Positions 45,951 to 57,700 of a stretch of 64,000 bases of DNA are shown here, one piece after another. Position numbers and translations under genes: made by a program. Under the pieces are notes generated by a model. It was not told where the DNA came from and did no database searches. It was given only the letters and a program-made list of their open reading frames with translations. The DNA comes from Liquidambar formosana (Eukaryota; Streptophyta; Magnoliopsida; Saxifragales; Altingiaceae), in NCBI GenBank assembly GCA_039720395.1, contig JBBPBK010000145.1, positions 1 through 64,000 of the forward strand, read 5' to 3'. The stretch's first letter is position 1, and each line of letters begins with the position of its first letter.

Positions 45951-47400
45951 TGTAACTTCAAACCAATTGAAATTCTAGCATTATGCAACTATACACCTTC
46001 AGTTTTGTCAGCAAAAGGCAAAGCAATAAAACTACATAAAAAATAACAATGTCATATTAAGCAGTTGAGACAATATTTGTAACTTCAAACCAATTGAAAT
46101 TCTAGCATTATGTAACTATACACCTTCAGTTTTGGAACCAAAAGGCAAAGCAATAAAACTACATAAAAAATAACAATGTCATATTGTAAGCTTCATAAAT
46201 CAATAGGTAAGGAAAAAAAAATTTACAAAATAACAGATCATGAGTCACATTACCTACGGCTGTTGAAAATATACAGAACTTCCGAATTTAAATCTTCTCA
46301 ATGGAGTTTGTAACACATCTTGGACCATTTTAGGGTATAAAATTATATATATTAGCAATCGTCATGCCATCTCATGCACAAAACAGTACTTTGGTTTTCA
46401 ATAGTTCATTTAAACAAATTAAAATAGGGCCACGACCTATAACAGTTAACAAATCAACCTTAACTAAAAAATAACAATGTCATATCGTACGCTTCATAAA
46501 TCAATAGGTAAAGAAAAAAAAAATTAAAAAATAACAAGAATGTGTCAAATTACCTACGGCTGTTGACAAAATACAGAAATTCCAAAATTAAATACCATCA
46601 ATGGAGTTTGTAACACATCTTGGACGATTTTAGGGTATAAAATTATATATATACGCAATTGTCATGCCATCTCATGCACAAAACAGTACTCTAGGGTTTT
46701 TAATAGTTCATTTACAAAAATTAAAAAAGGGCCATGCCCTATAACAGTTAACAAATCAAACTTAAATAAAAAATAACAATGTCATATTGTACGCTTCATA
46801 AATCAATAGGTAAAGAAAAAAAAATTTTAAAAAATAACAAGAATGTGTCACATTACCTACGGCTGTTGAAAAAATACAGAAATTCAAAATTTAAATCTCG
46901 TCAATGGAGTTTGTAACACATCTTGGACAATTTTAGGGTATAAAATTATATATATTACCAATTGTCATGCCATCTCATGCACAAAACAGTACTTTACGGT
47001 TTTCAATAATTCATTTAAACAAATAAAAAAAGGGCCATGACCTATAACAGTTAACATATCAAACTTAAATAAAAAATAAAATAAAAAATAAAAAATAACA
47101 ATGTCATATTGTACGCTTCATAAATCAATAGGTAACGAAAAAAAAATTTTATAAATACCAAGAATGTGTCACATTACCTACGGCTGTTGAAAAAATACAG
47201 AAATTCCAAATTTAAATCTCGTCAATGGAGTTTGTAACACATCTTGGACGATTTTAGGGTATAAAATTATATATATTAGCAATTGTCATGCCATCTCATG
47301 CACAAAACAGTACTTATTAGGGTTTTCAAAAATTCATTTAAACAAATAAAAATAGTTCCATGACCTATAAACAGTTAACAAATCAAACTTAACAAGGGTG
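45950..47400. repeat. Tandem repeat field near the right Harbinger end
   Basis: A block of about 120 bp (CAAACCAATTGAAATTCTAG..) occurs twice, at about 45955 and 46085. Then about 300-320-bp units recur: TACCTACGGCTGTTGA falls at 46251, 46551, about 46853 and about 47174. They share GGAGTTTGTAACACATCTTG and CATGCCATCTCATGCACAAA. Units differ by small indels and substitutions. Confidence 0.85.
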
Positions 47401-47887
47401 TTTTCCCTAAACAGATCTTACCCGGATCTTGACGAATCACGGCTAAAGGGTGATGACGAACACCAAGTTGTGCGCGACCACGGTGTAGACGTGCGAGAAT
47501 GTGAGAAGACGAACGTGCGACGGAAGAGGCTGCTGCGAAATCAGGTGAGAAGATGGAAAGGCGACGCTGTGGCGGCTGCGTGTGCGTAGTGAGAAAGAGT
47601 GAGCTAGGGTTTGGGATGTGTAATAGTGAGGGAAGGGACATGACTGGAATAAGAATTTATTCATTGAAGAAGGCAAGGGCACGCTTGGAATTTATAATTA
47701 TTGTAAAACACATTCCCAGGAGACGGGAATCAAACCCACGTTTCGATCGGGATTGATTTTTGGCTTTCGTTGGGAATCTGAGGGGTAGCGGGAAAGCTCC
47801 ATGCCTGGGAATGTTGGCTTGCCAAACAAGGGAAAGGGGAATGAAACCCCTTTCCCGGGAATCATACCCCCGAACCAAACGGTGCCC

Positions 47888-50195
47888 TAGGGTTTACTTT
47901 TCTCAACTTCGTTAGCAGAGCTTTTCATCAGCAAAACTTTTTTCAACTTCATTAGCAGATCGAGCGTTTCATTAGCAAAACTTTTGTCGTACTTCATTAG
48001 CAGCGCTTTTCATTGCTTTGGTGTTGCACAATGTAAGTCTCCTGAATTATTCTATATTTCTTTAAATTTTTATAGCTTTGATTTCTTACCCTTTTTTGTT
48101 AATATTTTTCACGCATTCAGACACAGAGACATGTATGTGTAGGGAGGTTTGTTAATCTATAATGAAGTAATTTTTATTAATTGTTTACATGTTTGTGAAA
48201 AAATGATTTGGATGTGCACTCATATCTTGCGCTCAACTGCATCACTCTAGACTCAATCTTGTGTAGATCGAAACCCTCTCATGCATCCCACCGCCTCTCG
48301 CAAGCTCCGATCCTTCGGCCAACAACTCCTGTTAGGCGAAGCTCTTTCTACCAATGATTGAATCCGCTGGTCTGCTATGCAGAAAATCATTTCTTCTTCT
48401 GCTTCTTTGTTTTGGTTATGTCATAAGTCTAAGTCTTGCTTTGATTTTGATGATGTAATGTTAGAATACACTTGTTTGGCTGCGTCTCCTGATTGAAAAT
48501 ATTGCGGCTCTTTGTTTTTTTTCTTTGTTTTTCTTTTCTCCTTTTTGAGTTGAGAGGATGAGCCTTCAGAGGATGAGCGCACGGCTCTGTTTCTCACATT
48601 CCACACCCCCCGCTTCGCCCCTCTTAATGTTCTAACTCTAATCTCAATAATTCGAGCCACACATAAATGCCAAATTCGTTGATGGATTCCCGATTCTGTT
48701 ATTAGGTTATTTGGGTTAAATTCCAAGATTCCGGGATTTGCCTCAAAAACAGACCTTTCTTTTTCTTTTTCCTTTTTGGGTCGAGGCCTTTCAATAGAAA
48801 GGGTGTGAATGAAAATGAAATTTATTTTTCTGTGTTATTTTAGGTAAAGGAAATTCCTTTCATTTTTATTTTTTTTAATTTTTGCTTAGTAAAAGGAATT
48901 TTTATTTTTATTGGGGATAAGTAAATGAAAATTCATTTGGAAAGGAAACAAGGTTTTTTTTTTGCAATTTTTTTTTTATTACCATTATATAAAAAAATAT
49001 TGCTAAATAGTCCGTAAGGTATATTAACTTATGCATCAAATTTTAATTTTATTTTAATTTTTGTTTAATAAAGAAAATCATATTGGTGGACAAGAATATA
49101 TAATCTACTTTTATATGGTTTGAGTTTATGCCCTTATAGGAATGGTTGAACACTTGAGCGGTTAGACTTTGGATATGTTTTTCAGAGGTCATTCTTTTGA
49201 TTCTACGCTCTATTAATGCTTATTTGGGATCCTACGCAATATATGTATATATTAATTGTGTATAATCTAATTTTATAGTCGATTTTACTTTAAAAGTAAA
49301 AAAAAAACATCAAATCAATACATAATGAGTTCGTAATTTTATTCAAATTTGATGGAATTGGTAAAGCTTTATTTTGTATGGAATATCAAGCCATTTTATT
49401 TTATTTTCTTTGTGTTTCTTATAAAATGAACAATTTGATTTTATTTGGATTTGATCGAAGTGTTATTAGTATAGGAAACCTTCTTTTTTTTTTCTTTTTT
49501 TTTTTGGGTATAAACTTAGTATATGAAACTTTGAATTGAAGTTCCTGTTGGCCTATTACAATGAAAACTGGAATTTAGTGTTGAGTTAACTCAATACCGT
49601 TGGATCATGCTTTGGATGGTTGGATTAAAAATTAAAAAGATTGCCATTGAAATTACCAAAATTAGTTCAATAGCTAACTTTTTTATTTTTTAATTTTTAA
49701 TCCAAACCGTCCAAAACGTAATCCAACAGTGTGAGTCCAAAACGTAATTCAACAGTGTGAATCACCTATCCTTGCTTAGTATACCAGCTACCAAACTCAA
49801 ATAACCTTACGTTACGTTATTTTTCTTGTTAGCTGTATAGGGGTGGCCCAAACCCTTAGTCCTCGTAGCCCAAATCAAGTATTGGACTGGCTAGGTTGGC
49901 CTAGGCCACTTGTTAATAATGTTGGGCTGGGGTTTGCTTTTGAGAAAGGGATCTTTATTGGCACCCAACATTTGCTTTTCATCTTCCACTTATTTTATTT
50001 TTTAAGGTTTTATGAAAAATATAAAAGGTTTTCAGAAAAACTGCTCATGTATTCTATTAGAAAACATCATTTTAAATAACTTTTTAGAAGAAAGTTTTTC
50101 CAAAATCTATCGTTTAAGTAAACTTTTTTGCCATTTGTAATCTGCACTTCATAATTGACTAAGAAATCCACTTAAACAATAGATTTTGGAAAAAC
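47888..50195 (+). repeat. Copy 1 of the duplication, right block, with leader-unit downstream half
   Basis: Matches about 54955-57115. It starts with the leader-like GGGTTTACTTTTCTCAACTT..CATTGCTTTGGTGTTGCACA followed by a GTAAGT donor-like site (48033). At 48281 a short frame (MHPTASRKLRSFGQQLLLGE..) runs 26 codons to TGA and is kept in copy 2 (about 55293). It may be the remnant of a captured exon. The rest is AT-rich with no gene. Confidence 0.6.
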
Positions 50196-51437
50196 TTTTT
50201 TTCAAAATGTTATTCAAAATAATGTTTTTTAATAGACAATGCGATCAGTTTTTATGTAAACCTTATATATTTTTCATAAAATCTTAAAGTGTAAAATAAG
50301 TGGAGGATAAAAAGTAAGTCTTTGGGTGTCAATAGAGGCTTTCTTTAAGAAATGGTCACTCGTTAGTTCTTACTTGTTAAGGGGCTAGTTATTGCCACTC
50401 CATAATTTTATTTGCACCCCAATGAAAATTGACCGCGTTGTTCACTAGAAAACATAATTTTGAACAACTTTACTATCGAAAGTTTTTCGAAAATCTTTTG
50501 TTTATGTGACCATATTGTTTTCCCAGCCTTTAAAGACAAATGCCATATTTTTAAAGCATTTTTTACGGCCAAAATAAGAATTTTTTTATTTTTAAATGAC
50601 TATGTACATGATATGTCAACTGTTGCAATGGCCTTCGTATGCTACCATGTCTCAAGGGAACCGGTTGAACCATTCAACATGTTTTCTACCAAAAATAAAA
50701 TTACATTGCCTGTAATTTAGGGGTATAAATAATTAAATACGCCATGGGATCCATGTTAACTGGAATAAAACTCATAAGCATGTGCCCTACTTGAACCATC
50801 ACATAGTCCCTCAGTTCCCTTCATTTGTTTTTCTCTAGCAACAGAACTAGCTTTAAAGGCTGACTAACCCATGGATCGGGTACCGGCACACCATATTTTT
50901 TGTGCCATATCCGAATATAATACAGTTCAATAATACTCTTTCAATCAAATGGTACCTTACCCAAGTTTTCATTTAGTAGACCCAAGTTTTCATTTAGTAG
51001 ACCCAAGTTTTCATTTAGTAGTTTATTTTTTCACGCGCACAACCCCAAGTGGGGTTGTAATTCTCACAAATTAATGAGGGTCGTCTACTTGGTCTTCCGA
51101 GAAATCAAACAATTATGATGTATTTTACATAATATTGAAAGCATAAATCTATCAACTTGAAAGAAAATATTTTAAAAAGTTAGAATTATCACCAATGTTA
51201 AGAAATTTATGAAAAGCGATTATTTTGAATTTTCTCTCATTTGTAGTGATGATCATAATCTTCTTATAATTTTTCATTCGAAGTGGTGGATTTAAGCCTT
51301 CAACACTTCGTAAAATACACTTAAAATGCTTAATTTTTATATGCCTAAACAGATTTTAGAATGTCATAGTCAAATTCTGGCAGAATAATGCACTCCCCCT
51401 GTTTCCTTTTTTGGCTCCACAACCGGTTCCCCCTGTC
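50196..51437. other. Spacer between the two duplication copies
   Basis: No gene is recognisable. A 21-22-bp unit, CCCAAGTTTTCATTTAGTAG, is repeated three times in a row at 50958-51022. Foldback-like fragments of the AAAACAT..TTTTTCAAAA..TC family continue at 50440-50520. Confidence 0.5.
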
Positions 51438-53715
51438 CCATATTTCATTCGAAAGCATAGTAATGAAGTTTAATTCTTAAAAGAATGGATCTACCATATA
51501 TTTATCATTCTATAATATCTAATTTGTCATTTTTACTTAAATTTTAACCTTTTATCCCACCTAATTTTCCTCTCCCTTGTGATGGGCATGCCCACATGCC
51601 AATGTTTGAACCTAAGACTCCAAAAAGAAGTCTTAGAATCTCAACCAACTTGGCTGAGGGTAGAGCCACTAATTATCCTCTCCCTTTTCAGACCCATTTC
51701 CCTTTTTTCTAATTTAAAATTTTTATACAATCAATCAAAAATACCTACCATATATATATTGATAAATCATATTTTATTTTCAAATGAAATAATAATCATG
51801 CATATATACACTGTAGATGCTTCTTCATATTTCTGTTTCAGTAACTTATATTATCATCCTTGCAAATGGGAGGTTTGATAAGTTGCGAGACACTAAAAGT
51901 ACTAATATTTAACATTTAAAAAAAATTAAAAATTGAAATTGAAGGGTTGCACATGAATGAAGAAGGCTATGTCACCACTTAGAATTTATGGAAAAAACCC
52001 TGGGATGGAGGTTTGCCTTAGAGGGAACTGCTTTTGGGCCTAAGATCTGTTAGAATGTGTTCTGTCGTAACTTGGTTTTAGTTTATATAATAGCAAAACA
52101 AGAACAAAAATAAAAATAAAAATAAAAATCCCAAAAGACACAATACAGTTAGCAAACTGAATTACTAGAACCCCTTTTATTTTTAAAAAATGTTTCTGCA
52201 CTATTTGCAAGTGATTTTCTATTCTCTACAGTCACAATGATTCCTTCTTCTTTTTTTTTAGTACTTTGGCCTTTTTTGGGGGGTTGTGGGAAAATGCAAG
52301 AAGAGAAAAGAAAGTAAAATTTTGAATTTTATGTTTTCATGTTGTTTGGGTGTCTTAGAATTTTCTCTACCTAATTTTGGTTCATGTTTGGTGCTGAACG
52401 AAAATCATGACAAAAGATGCAAAATCTCTATTGGATCATCCAGGTTGGAGAAAAGAGCCCCTGTTTTGGGGCATTCAATGGGTGACTCCAATGACCCTAA
52501 ATTTTAATTTTCTATGGAACATTAATCTTTGATTTTATTCCTTTTTTTCTCATATTGAATTTTCTTATCTATCTGCTAAGGATCATAAATAGAGTTACAT
52601 TGTTAGTCTTGAACATTAATTATTTGCTGCTAGAATGAAGTAAATTTTGGTAGCACTTTAGGCTCCAAATTTGGCCATGATTTGAGACAGCGCTATGTTC
52701 AAAATAGACCTAGGATACATGAAACACGTTGCCTGTTGGTATGAATTAGCCAACAGGTTTTGCACAACATGTTACATTAGATTTTAGTTTGAAGGGCAAA
52801 ATTGATTAAGGAAAATTTGAGAAATATTTTGAGCATCTTAATTATAAAAAAATAAAAAATAAATCCAATGGACGATATGAATGATTGAAAGGGAGAGTCA
52901 TAAATTTAGTCAACCTTTTTATAAATAAATTTGGCCACTAATGTGTGCTCAAAAGTTAATCAATCTTGGAAGTGTGGAATGACTACGGAAATTAAGAAAT
53001 CACCAGACAAAAAATCGAAAATTCCCACTAATTTTGATGGATTGATCAAACTCTGCCCCCCCCCCCCCCCCCCTTTTTTTGGTAGTTTTTGAAGGAGGAA
53101 GTAGGCTTTGAAATTAATTATTGTTTGAATTTAGTTGTGGCATAACTAGAAAACAGTGGCATTTTGGTGCAATCATTTTCTTAGATTGCAATTGAAATCT
53201 ACATTGGATCGAGCAATCCTTTGCTCAAGTACTCTAACTGGGAGACGTGAATCGTGATGGGGTGCCAATAGAATCTTCAAAAGATCCAACTCCATTAAAT
53301 GGCGCTGTTGGACTATCAAATCCTGTTTTAATTTGGCACTACATGACTTCCTCTCCTACTCTGTTTTATAGACGACGTTTTTTAGAATTTCTAACGCTGC
53401 ACCAATTTTAGAGAGATGCTCAGAATTAGTGCTCCCCTAACTATGTATATCGTTTCACAATGTTTATTTCCTGATTGTATACATGTGTCGTTTAATTTTC
53501 AAGCATCTTGCCTATGAAGAGGAACTAGCTATGAAGATTAACATTGAAGAATTCTTCTCCATTGCAAGTGCAGAAGACAGACTCACAGGCTAACGATGTA
53601 CAAACCCACTTCAATGTCTCCCCCTTGGGACTACAGTTTTTTTTTTTTTCTTACTCAGGACTAGCCTTTTGTGAATAACTGACCACCCCGACGGTCGTAA
53701 CTTGATGGTTGGAAG

Positions 53716-54035
53716 CAGGGGCGGAGCCAGGAATAATCTCCAATGGGGGCACCGTACTGTGATTTTGTGATGTGGAAACTAAAAACTCCTGAGAGCCGCC
53801 TTTGGGAAAATTATTTTTTGATAATCACCTTCCAATGTAATACCAAAAAAATGATATTGCCTATCAACTTATTACAAATTGACTGTATATATGTTTCAAA
53901 ATGACTACCAGGTTTTTTTTATTGGGCATTGTATGGGGAAATGGTTATCAAAAGATAATTTCTCAAAAAAAAAAAAAAAAAATTGAGTTAGTGGGGGCAC
54001 TTGCCCCCGGTGCCCCCCCTTTGGCTCTGCCACTA
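53716..54035. mobile_element. hAT-type MITE, 320 bp, intact copy
   Basis: The left end is CAGGGGCGGAGCCAGGAATA. The right end, inverted, is TAGTGGCAGAGCCAAAGGG. The 8-bp target duplication GTTGGAAG lies at 53708-53715 and 54036-54043. No coding capacity. This copy predates the duplication, since copy 1 carries it too. Confidence 0.85.
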
Positions 54036-54060
54036 GTTGGAAGGTCGGCCTCATGGTTTG

Positions 54061-54093
<33 letters not shown>

Positions 54094-54855
54094 GATTATT
54101 TTCCCATCAGTATGTGTTGATATAAGTTATATCAGCATTATGCATTGGGGGTTGTACCCCTTGCATAGGTCCAATGCACCTCATATCTCACTAATGCATA
54201 AGGTACAACTCCTAATGCGAGTGTTGGTATAAGTTATATTAGTACGTGCTTACTTGACCATCATCCTATATATATAATTGTATCGAGAAGCTTCCCCGAT
54301 ACTCCTTTCCCCCTCCTTTTTTTTTTCCCCCCTAGAGACCGGTTATTACACTTCTTAATTTTATTTGTATAAACCACTAATTTTAATTTCTCCAAGTTTT
54401 AGAAAAAAAATTGTGAAAATTGGTCGAGCTACCTACTAAAAAACACAATTTTGAATAACTTTGAAGAGTAAAGTTTTTCAAAATCTTTCGTTTAAATAGA
54501 CTTTTTCACCAAAAATGAATTAGAGACAATATATCGCCAAAAACCCACCTAAACAACAGATTTTGAAAAAAATAATTTTCTAAGAAATTGTTCAAAATTA
54601 TATTTTTTAGTGAGACTAAATGACCAATTTCTATAAAACCTTTTATATTTTTTTAATAAAATCTCGATAAACAAATGGACCCATTTGTGAATCCCATTTA
54701 AGTAGCCACAAAAATGGGCCCCCTTTGATGGGGACTTAAATTTTGATTTCCATCAAATGGGTCCCATCAAAATGAAAAACGACGACGTCTACCCCTGAGA
54801 GTTCGACGTCCACTCCTGAGAGTTTTAGTCAGACTCTAGTCAAAATTTCAGAGGG

Positions 54856-55060
54856 CTATATATACCTTTCCTCGCACCAGACATAACTCGTCCAACTTTA
54901 TTTTTGGGAATTGGGAAGCCTTTTCTCAACTCTTCTCTCCCACACTCCCTCCTAGGGTTTGCTTTTCTCAACTTCATTAGCAGATCGAGCGTTTCATAAG
55001 CAAAACTTTTCTCATACTTCATTAGCAGAGCTTTTCATTGCTTTGGTGTTGCGCAATGTA
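54856..55060 (+). promoter_or_regulatory. Duplicated leader unit, copy 2 (TATA, leader, donor-like site)
   Basis: A TATATATACC box near 54857 is followed by CTCGCACCAGACATAACTCG, CTCCCTCCTAGGG and CATTGCTTTGGTGTTGCGCA. A splice-donor-like GTAAGT follows at about 55058. The same order is found, diverged, at 59768-59930 (TATATAACCC.., CATTGCTTCGGTGTTGCACT). It may be a repeated small transcription unit; no product is identified. Confidence 0.4.
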
Positions 55061-57299
55061 AGTCTCCTCAATTATTCTCTATTTCTTTAAATTTTTATAT
55101 CCTTGATTTCTTACCCTTTTTTGTTAATATTTTTCATGCATTCAGACACACAGAGATGTATGTGTAGGGAGGTTTGTTAATCTATAATGAAGTAATTTTT
55201 ATTAATTGTTTACATGTTTGTGAAAAAATGATTTGGATGTGGACTCAACTGCATCTCTCTAGACTCAATCTTGTGTAGATCTAAACCCTCTGATGCATCC
55301 CAATACCGCCTCTCGCAAGCTCCGATCCTTCGGGCAACAACTCCTGTTAGGCGAAGCTCTTTCTACCAATGATTGAATCCGCTGGTCTGCTATGCAGAAA
55401 ATCATTTCTTCTTCTGCTGCTGCTTTATTTTGATTATGTCATATGTCTAAGTCTTGCTTTGATTTTGATGATGTAATTTTAGAATACACTTGTTTGGCTG
55501 TGTCTCCTGATTGAAAATATTGTGGCTCTTTATTTATTTTTATTTGCTTTTCTTTTCTCCTTTTTGAGTTAAGAGGATGAGCCTTCAGAGGATAAGCGCA
55601 CGGCTCTGTTTCTCACATTCGACACCCCCCGCTTCGCCCCTCTTAATGTTCTGACTCTAATCTCAATAATTCGAGCCACACATAGATGCCAAATTCGTTG
55701 ATGGATTCCCGATTCTGTTATTAGGTTATTTGGGTTAAATTCCAAAATTCCATGATTTGCCTTAAAAACAGACCTTTCTTTTTCTTTTTCTTTGTTTGGT
55801 CTAGGCCTTTCAATAGAAAAGGAGTGAATGAAAATGAAATTTATTTTTCTGTGTTATTTTAGGTAAAGGAAATTTTTTTTTTTTTTTTTTTTGCTTAGAG
55901 AAAGGAATTTTTTTTTTTTATTGGGGATAAGTAAGGGAAAATTCATTTGGAAAGGAAACAAGGGTTTTTTTTTTTACCATTATATAAAAAAAAATATTGC
56001 TAAATAGTCTGTAAGGTATATTAACTTATGCATCATTTTTTTTTTTTTTTGTTTAATAAAGAAAATCATATTGGTGGACAAGAATATATAATCTACTTTA
56101 ATATAGTTTAAATTTATGCCCTTATAGGAATGGTTGAGCACTTGAGCGGTTATACTTTGGGTGTGTTTTTCAGATGTCATTTTTTTGATTCCTTGCTCTA
56201 TTAATGCCTATGTGGGATCTTACACAATATATGTGTATATTAATTGTGTATAATCTAATTTTATAGTTGATCTTAGTTTTCAAAAAAATAAAAAAACCTC
56301 AAATCAATACATAATGAGTTCGCGATTATATTCAAATTTGATAGAATTGGTAAAGCTTTATTTTGTATGGAATATCAAGCGATTTTATTTTATTTTCTTT
56401 GTGTTTCTTATAAAATGAACAATTTGATTTTATTCGGATTTGATTGAAGTGTTATTAGTAGAGGAAACTTTTTTTTTTTGGGTATAAACTTAGTATACAA
56501 ACTTTGAATTGAAGTTCCTGTTGGCCTATTACAACGAGCACCCGAATTTAGTGTTGAGTTAGCTTAGTACCGTTCTTTGGATGATTGGATTAAAAATTAA
56601 AAAGATTGCCATTGAAGTGACCAAAATTATATCAATAGCTTACTTTCTCATTTTTCAATATTTAATCCGAACCGTCCAAAACTTAATCCAACAATGTGAA
56701 TCACCTATCCTTGCTTAGTATTACAACTACCAAACTCAAATAACCTTACGTTATTTTTCTTGTTAGTTGTATAGGGGTGGCCCAACTCTTAGTCCTCGTA
56801 GCCCAAATAGGGTATTGGACTGGCTAGGTTGGCCTAGGCCACTTGTTAATAGTGTTGGGCTGGGGTTTGCTTTTGAGAAAGGGTATCTCTATTGGCACCT
56901 AAGATTTACTTTTCATCCCTCACTTATTTTACTCTTAAGGTTCTATGAAAAATATAAGAGGTTTTCATAAAAACTGAGTATGTATTCTATTAGAAAACAT
57001 CATTTTGAACAATTTTTTAGAAAGTTTTTGTAAAATCTATCATTTTGAGTAAACTTTTTTGCCATTTTTAATCTTCACTTCATAAATGACTAAAAAGTCC
57101 CACTTAAATGATAATGTTTTGGTTTTCCCTTTGGCACATATGAAATGGATCGATAGAAACCCTAACCATTCTCTTCTCCAATCGTTCAAATTTAAACATC
57201 CGAAAATAGAAATTAAGAGAAAAGATTTGCAAAATTCATCCCTGGACCATATGCAAGTCAAAAATACTCTCACAAGTTGGCCTTTTTAAGAAAAAAAAT

Positions 57300-57700
57300 G
57301 TAAAGAAGGAGCTTCCGGTTATTGCACTCCTTAACTTTATTTGTACAAACCACTAATTTAAGTTATTGCACTCCTTAACTTTATTTGTATAAGCCACTAA
57401 TTTAATTCTTCTTGCATTCCTTAACTTTATTTGTATAAACCACTAATTTAATTTCTCAAGGTTTTAGAAAATAATTATGAAAACTGGCCGAGCTATCTAC
57501 TTCTTCTTCTTCTTCTTGCACTCGTTAACTTTATTTGTATAAACCACTAATTTAATTCTCCTTAACTTTATTTGTATAAACCACTAATTTAATTTCTCAA
57601 GGTTTTAGAAAAAAATTATGAAAACTGGCCGAGCTATCTACTACAAAACATAATTTTGAACAACTTTGCAGAATATAAGTTTTTTCAAAATATTTCGTTT
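57300..57700. repeat. Local tandem duplications around CTTTATTTGTA..AACCACTAATTT
   Basis: The phrase TTAACTTTATTTGTATAA.CC followed by ACTAATTTAA occurs five times between 57330 and 57595. A larger block (TTTCTCAAGGTTTTAGAAAA..GGCCGAGCTATCTACT) occurs twice (57450 and 57592). No gene. Confidence 0.7.

Larger units (their letters stand above)
30518..47887. mobile_element. PIF/Harbinger transposon, about 17.4 kb, with both mobility genes and extra cargo
   Basis: Left end GGGTGTGTTTGGTTCGGG; right end, inverted, GGCACCGTTTGGTTCGGG. Both ends continue with many GGGAATG/GATTCCC subterminal motifs. The junctions share CTAG around a 3-bp duplication (CTA or TAG). The empty site CCTCCTAGGGTTTGC is intact in copy 2 (near 54945-54965). 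Genes: DD47E transposase (44394-42940) and SANT-like partner (42662-41663), both minus. Cargo: a GRF zinc-finger gene, a 518-codon transposon-protein ORF and several tandem-repeat fields. Typical plant Harbingers are a few kb, so this is exceptionally long. Some interior may be nested DNA whose borders I cannot define. Confidence 0.8.
6371..50195 (+). repeat. Segmental duplication, copy 1 (heavily interrupted)
   Basis: Homology with 51438-57115 starts at TCCCATATTTCATT (6371/51438) and fades after about 50195/57115. Colinear blocks are 6371-8842, 10237-10708, 29507-29945, about 30350-30517 and 47888-50195. The gaps between blocks are transposon insertions absent from copy 2. The shared DNA is itself non-coding as far as I can see. 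Short readings such as 7167-7436 occur in both copies but look like chance. The blocks include T-rich tracts, a poly-C run near 7985 and (AT)n repeats near 10372 and 10578. Confidence 0.85.
51438..57115 (+). repeat. Segmental duplication, copy 2 (nearly uninterrupted)
   Basis: Colinear with the copy 1 blocks. Empty sites for the MULE (near 53912-53920), Helitron C (near 54370), the foldback MITE (near 54780-54840) and the Harbinger (near 54950) are all visible. It contains the intact hAT MITE (53716-54035). No gene is supported. Confidence 0.85.

Noticed and set aside
47398..47756. Arg-rich open frames near the right Harbinger end
   Set aside because: Short, in several overlapping frames and on both strands, with no family match; probably the subterminal region.
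53905..54125. Open frames across the (TA)n tract after the hAT MITE
   Set aside because: Microsatellite-driven Tyr/Ile repeats in both strands, no coding signal.
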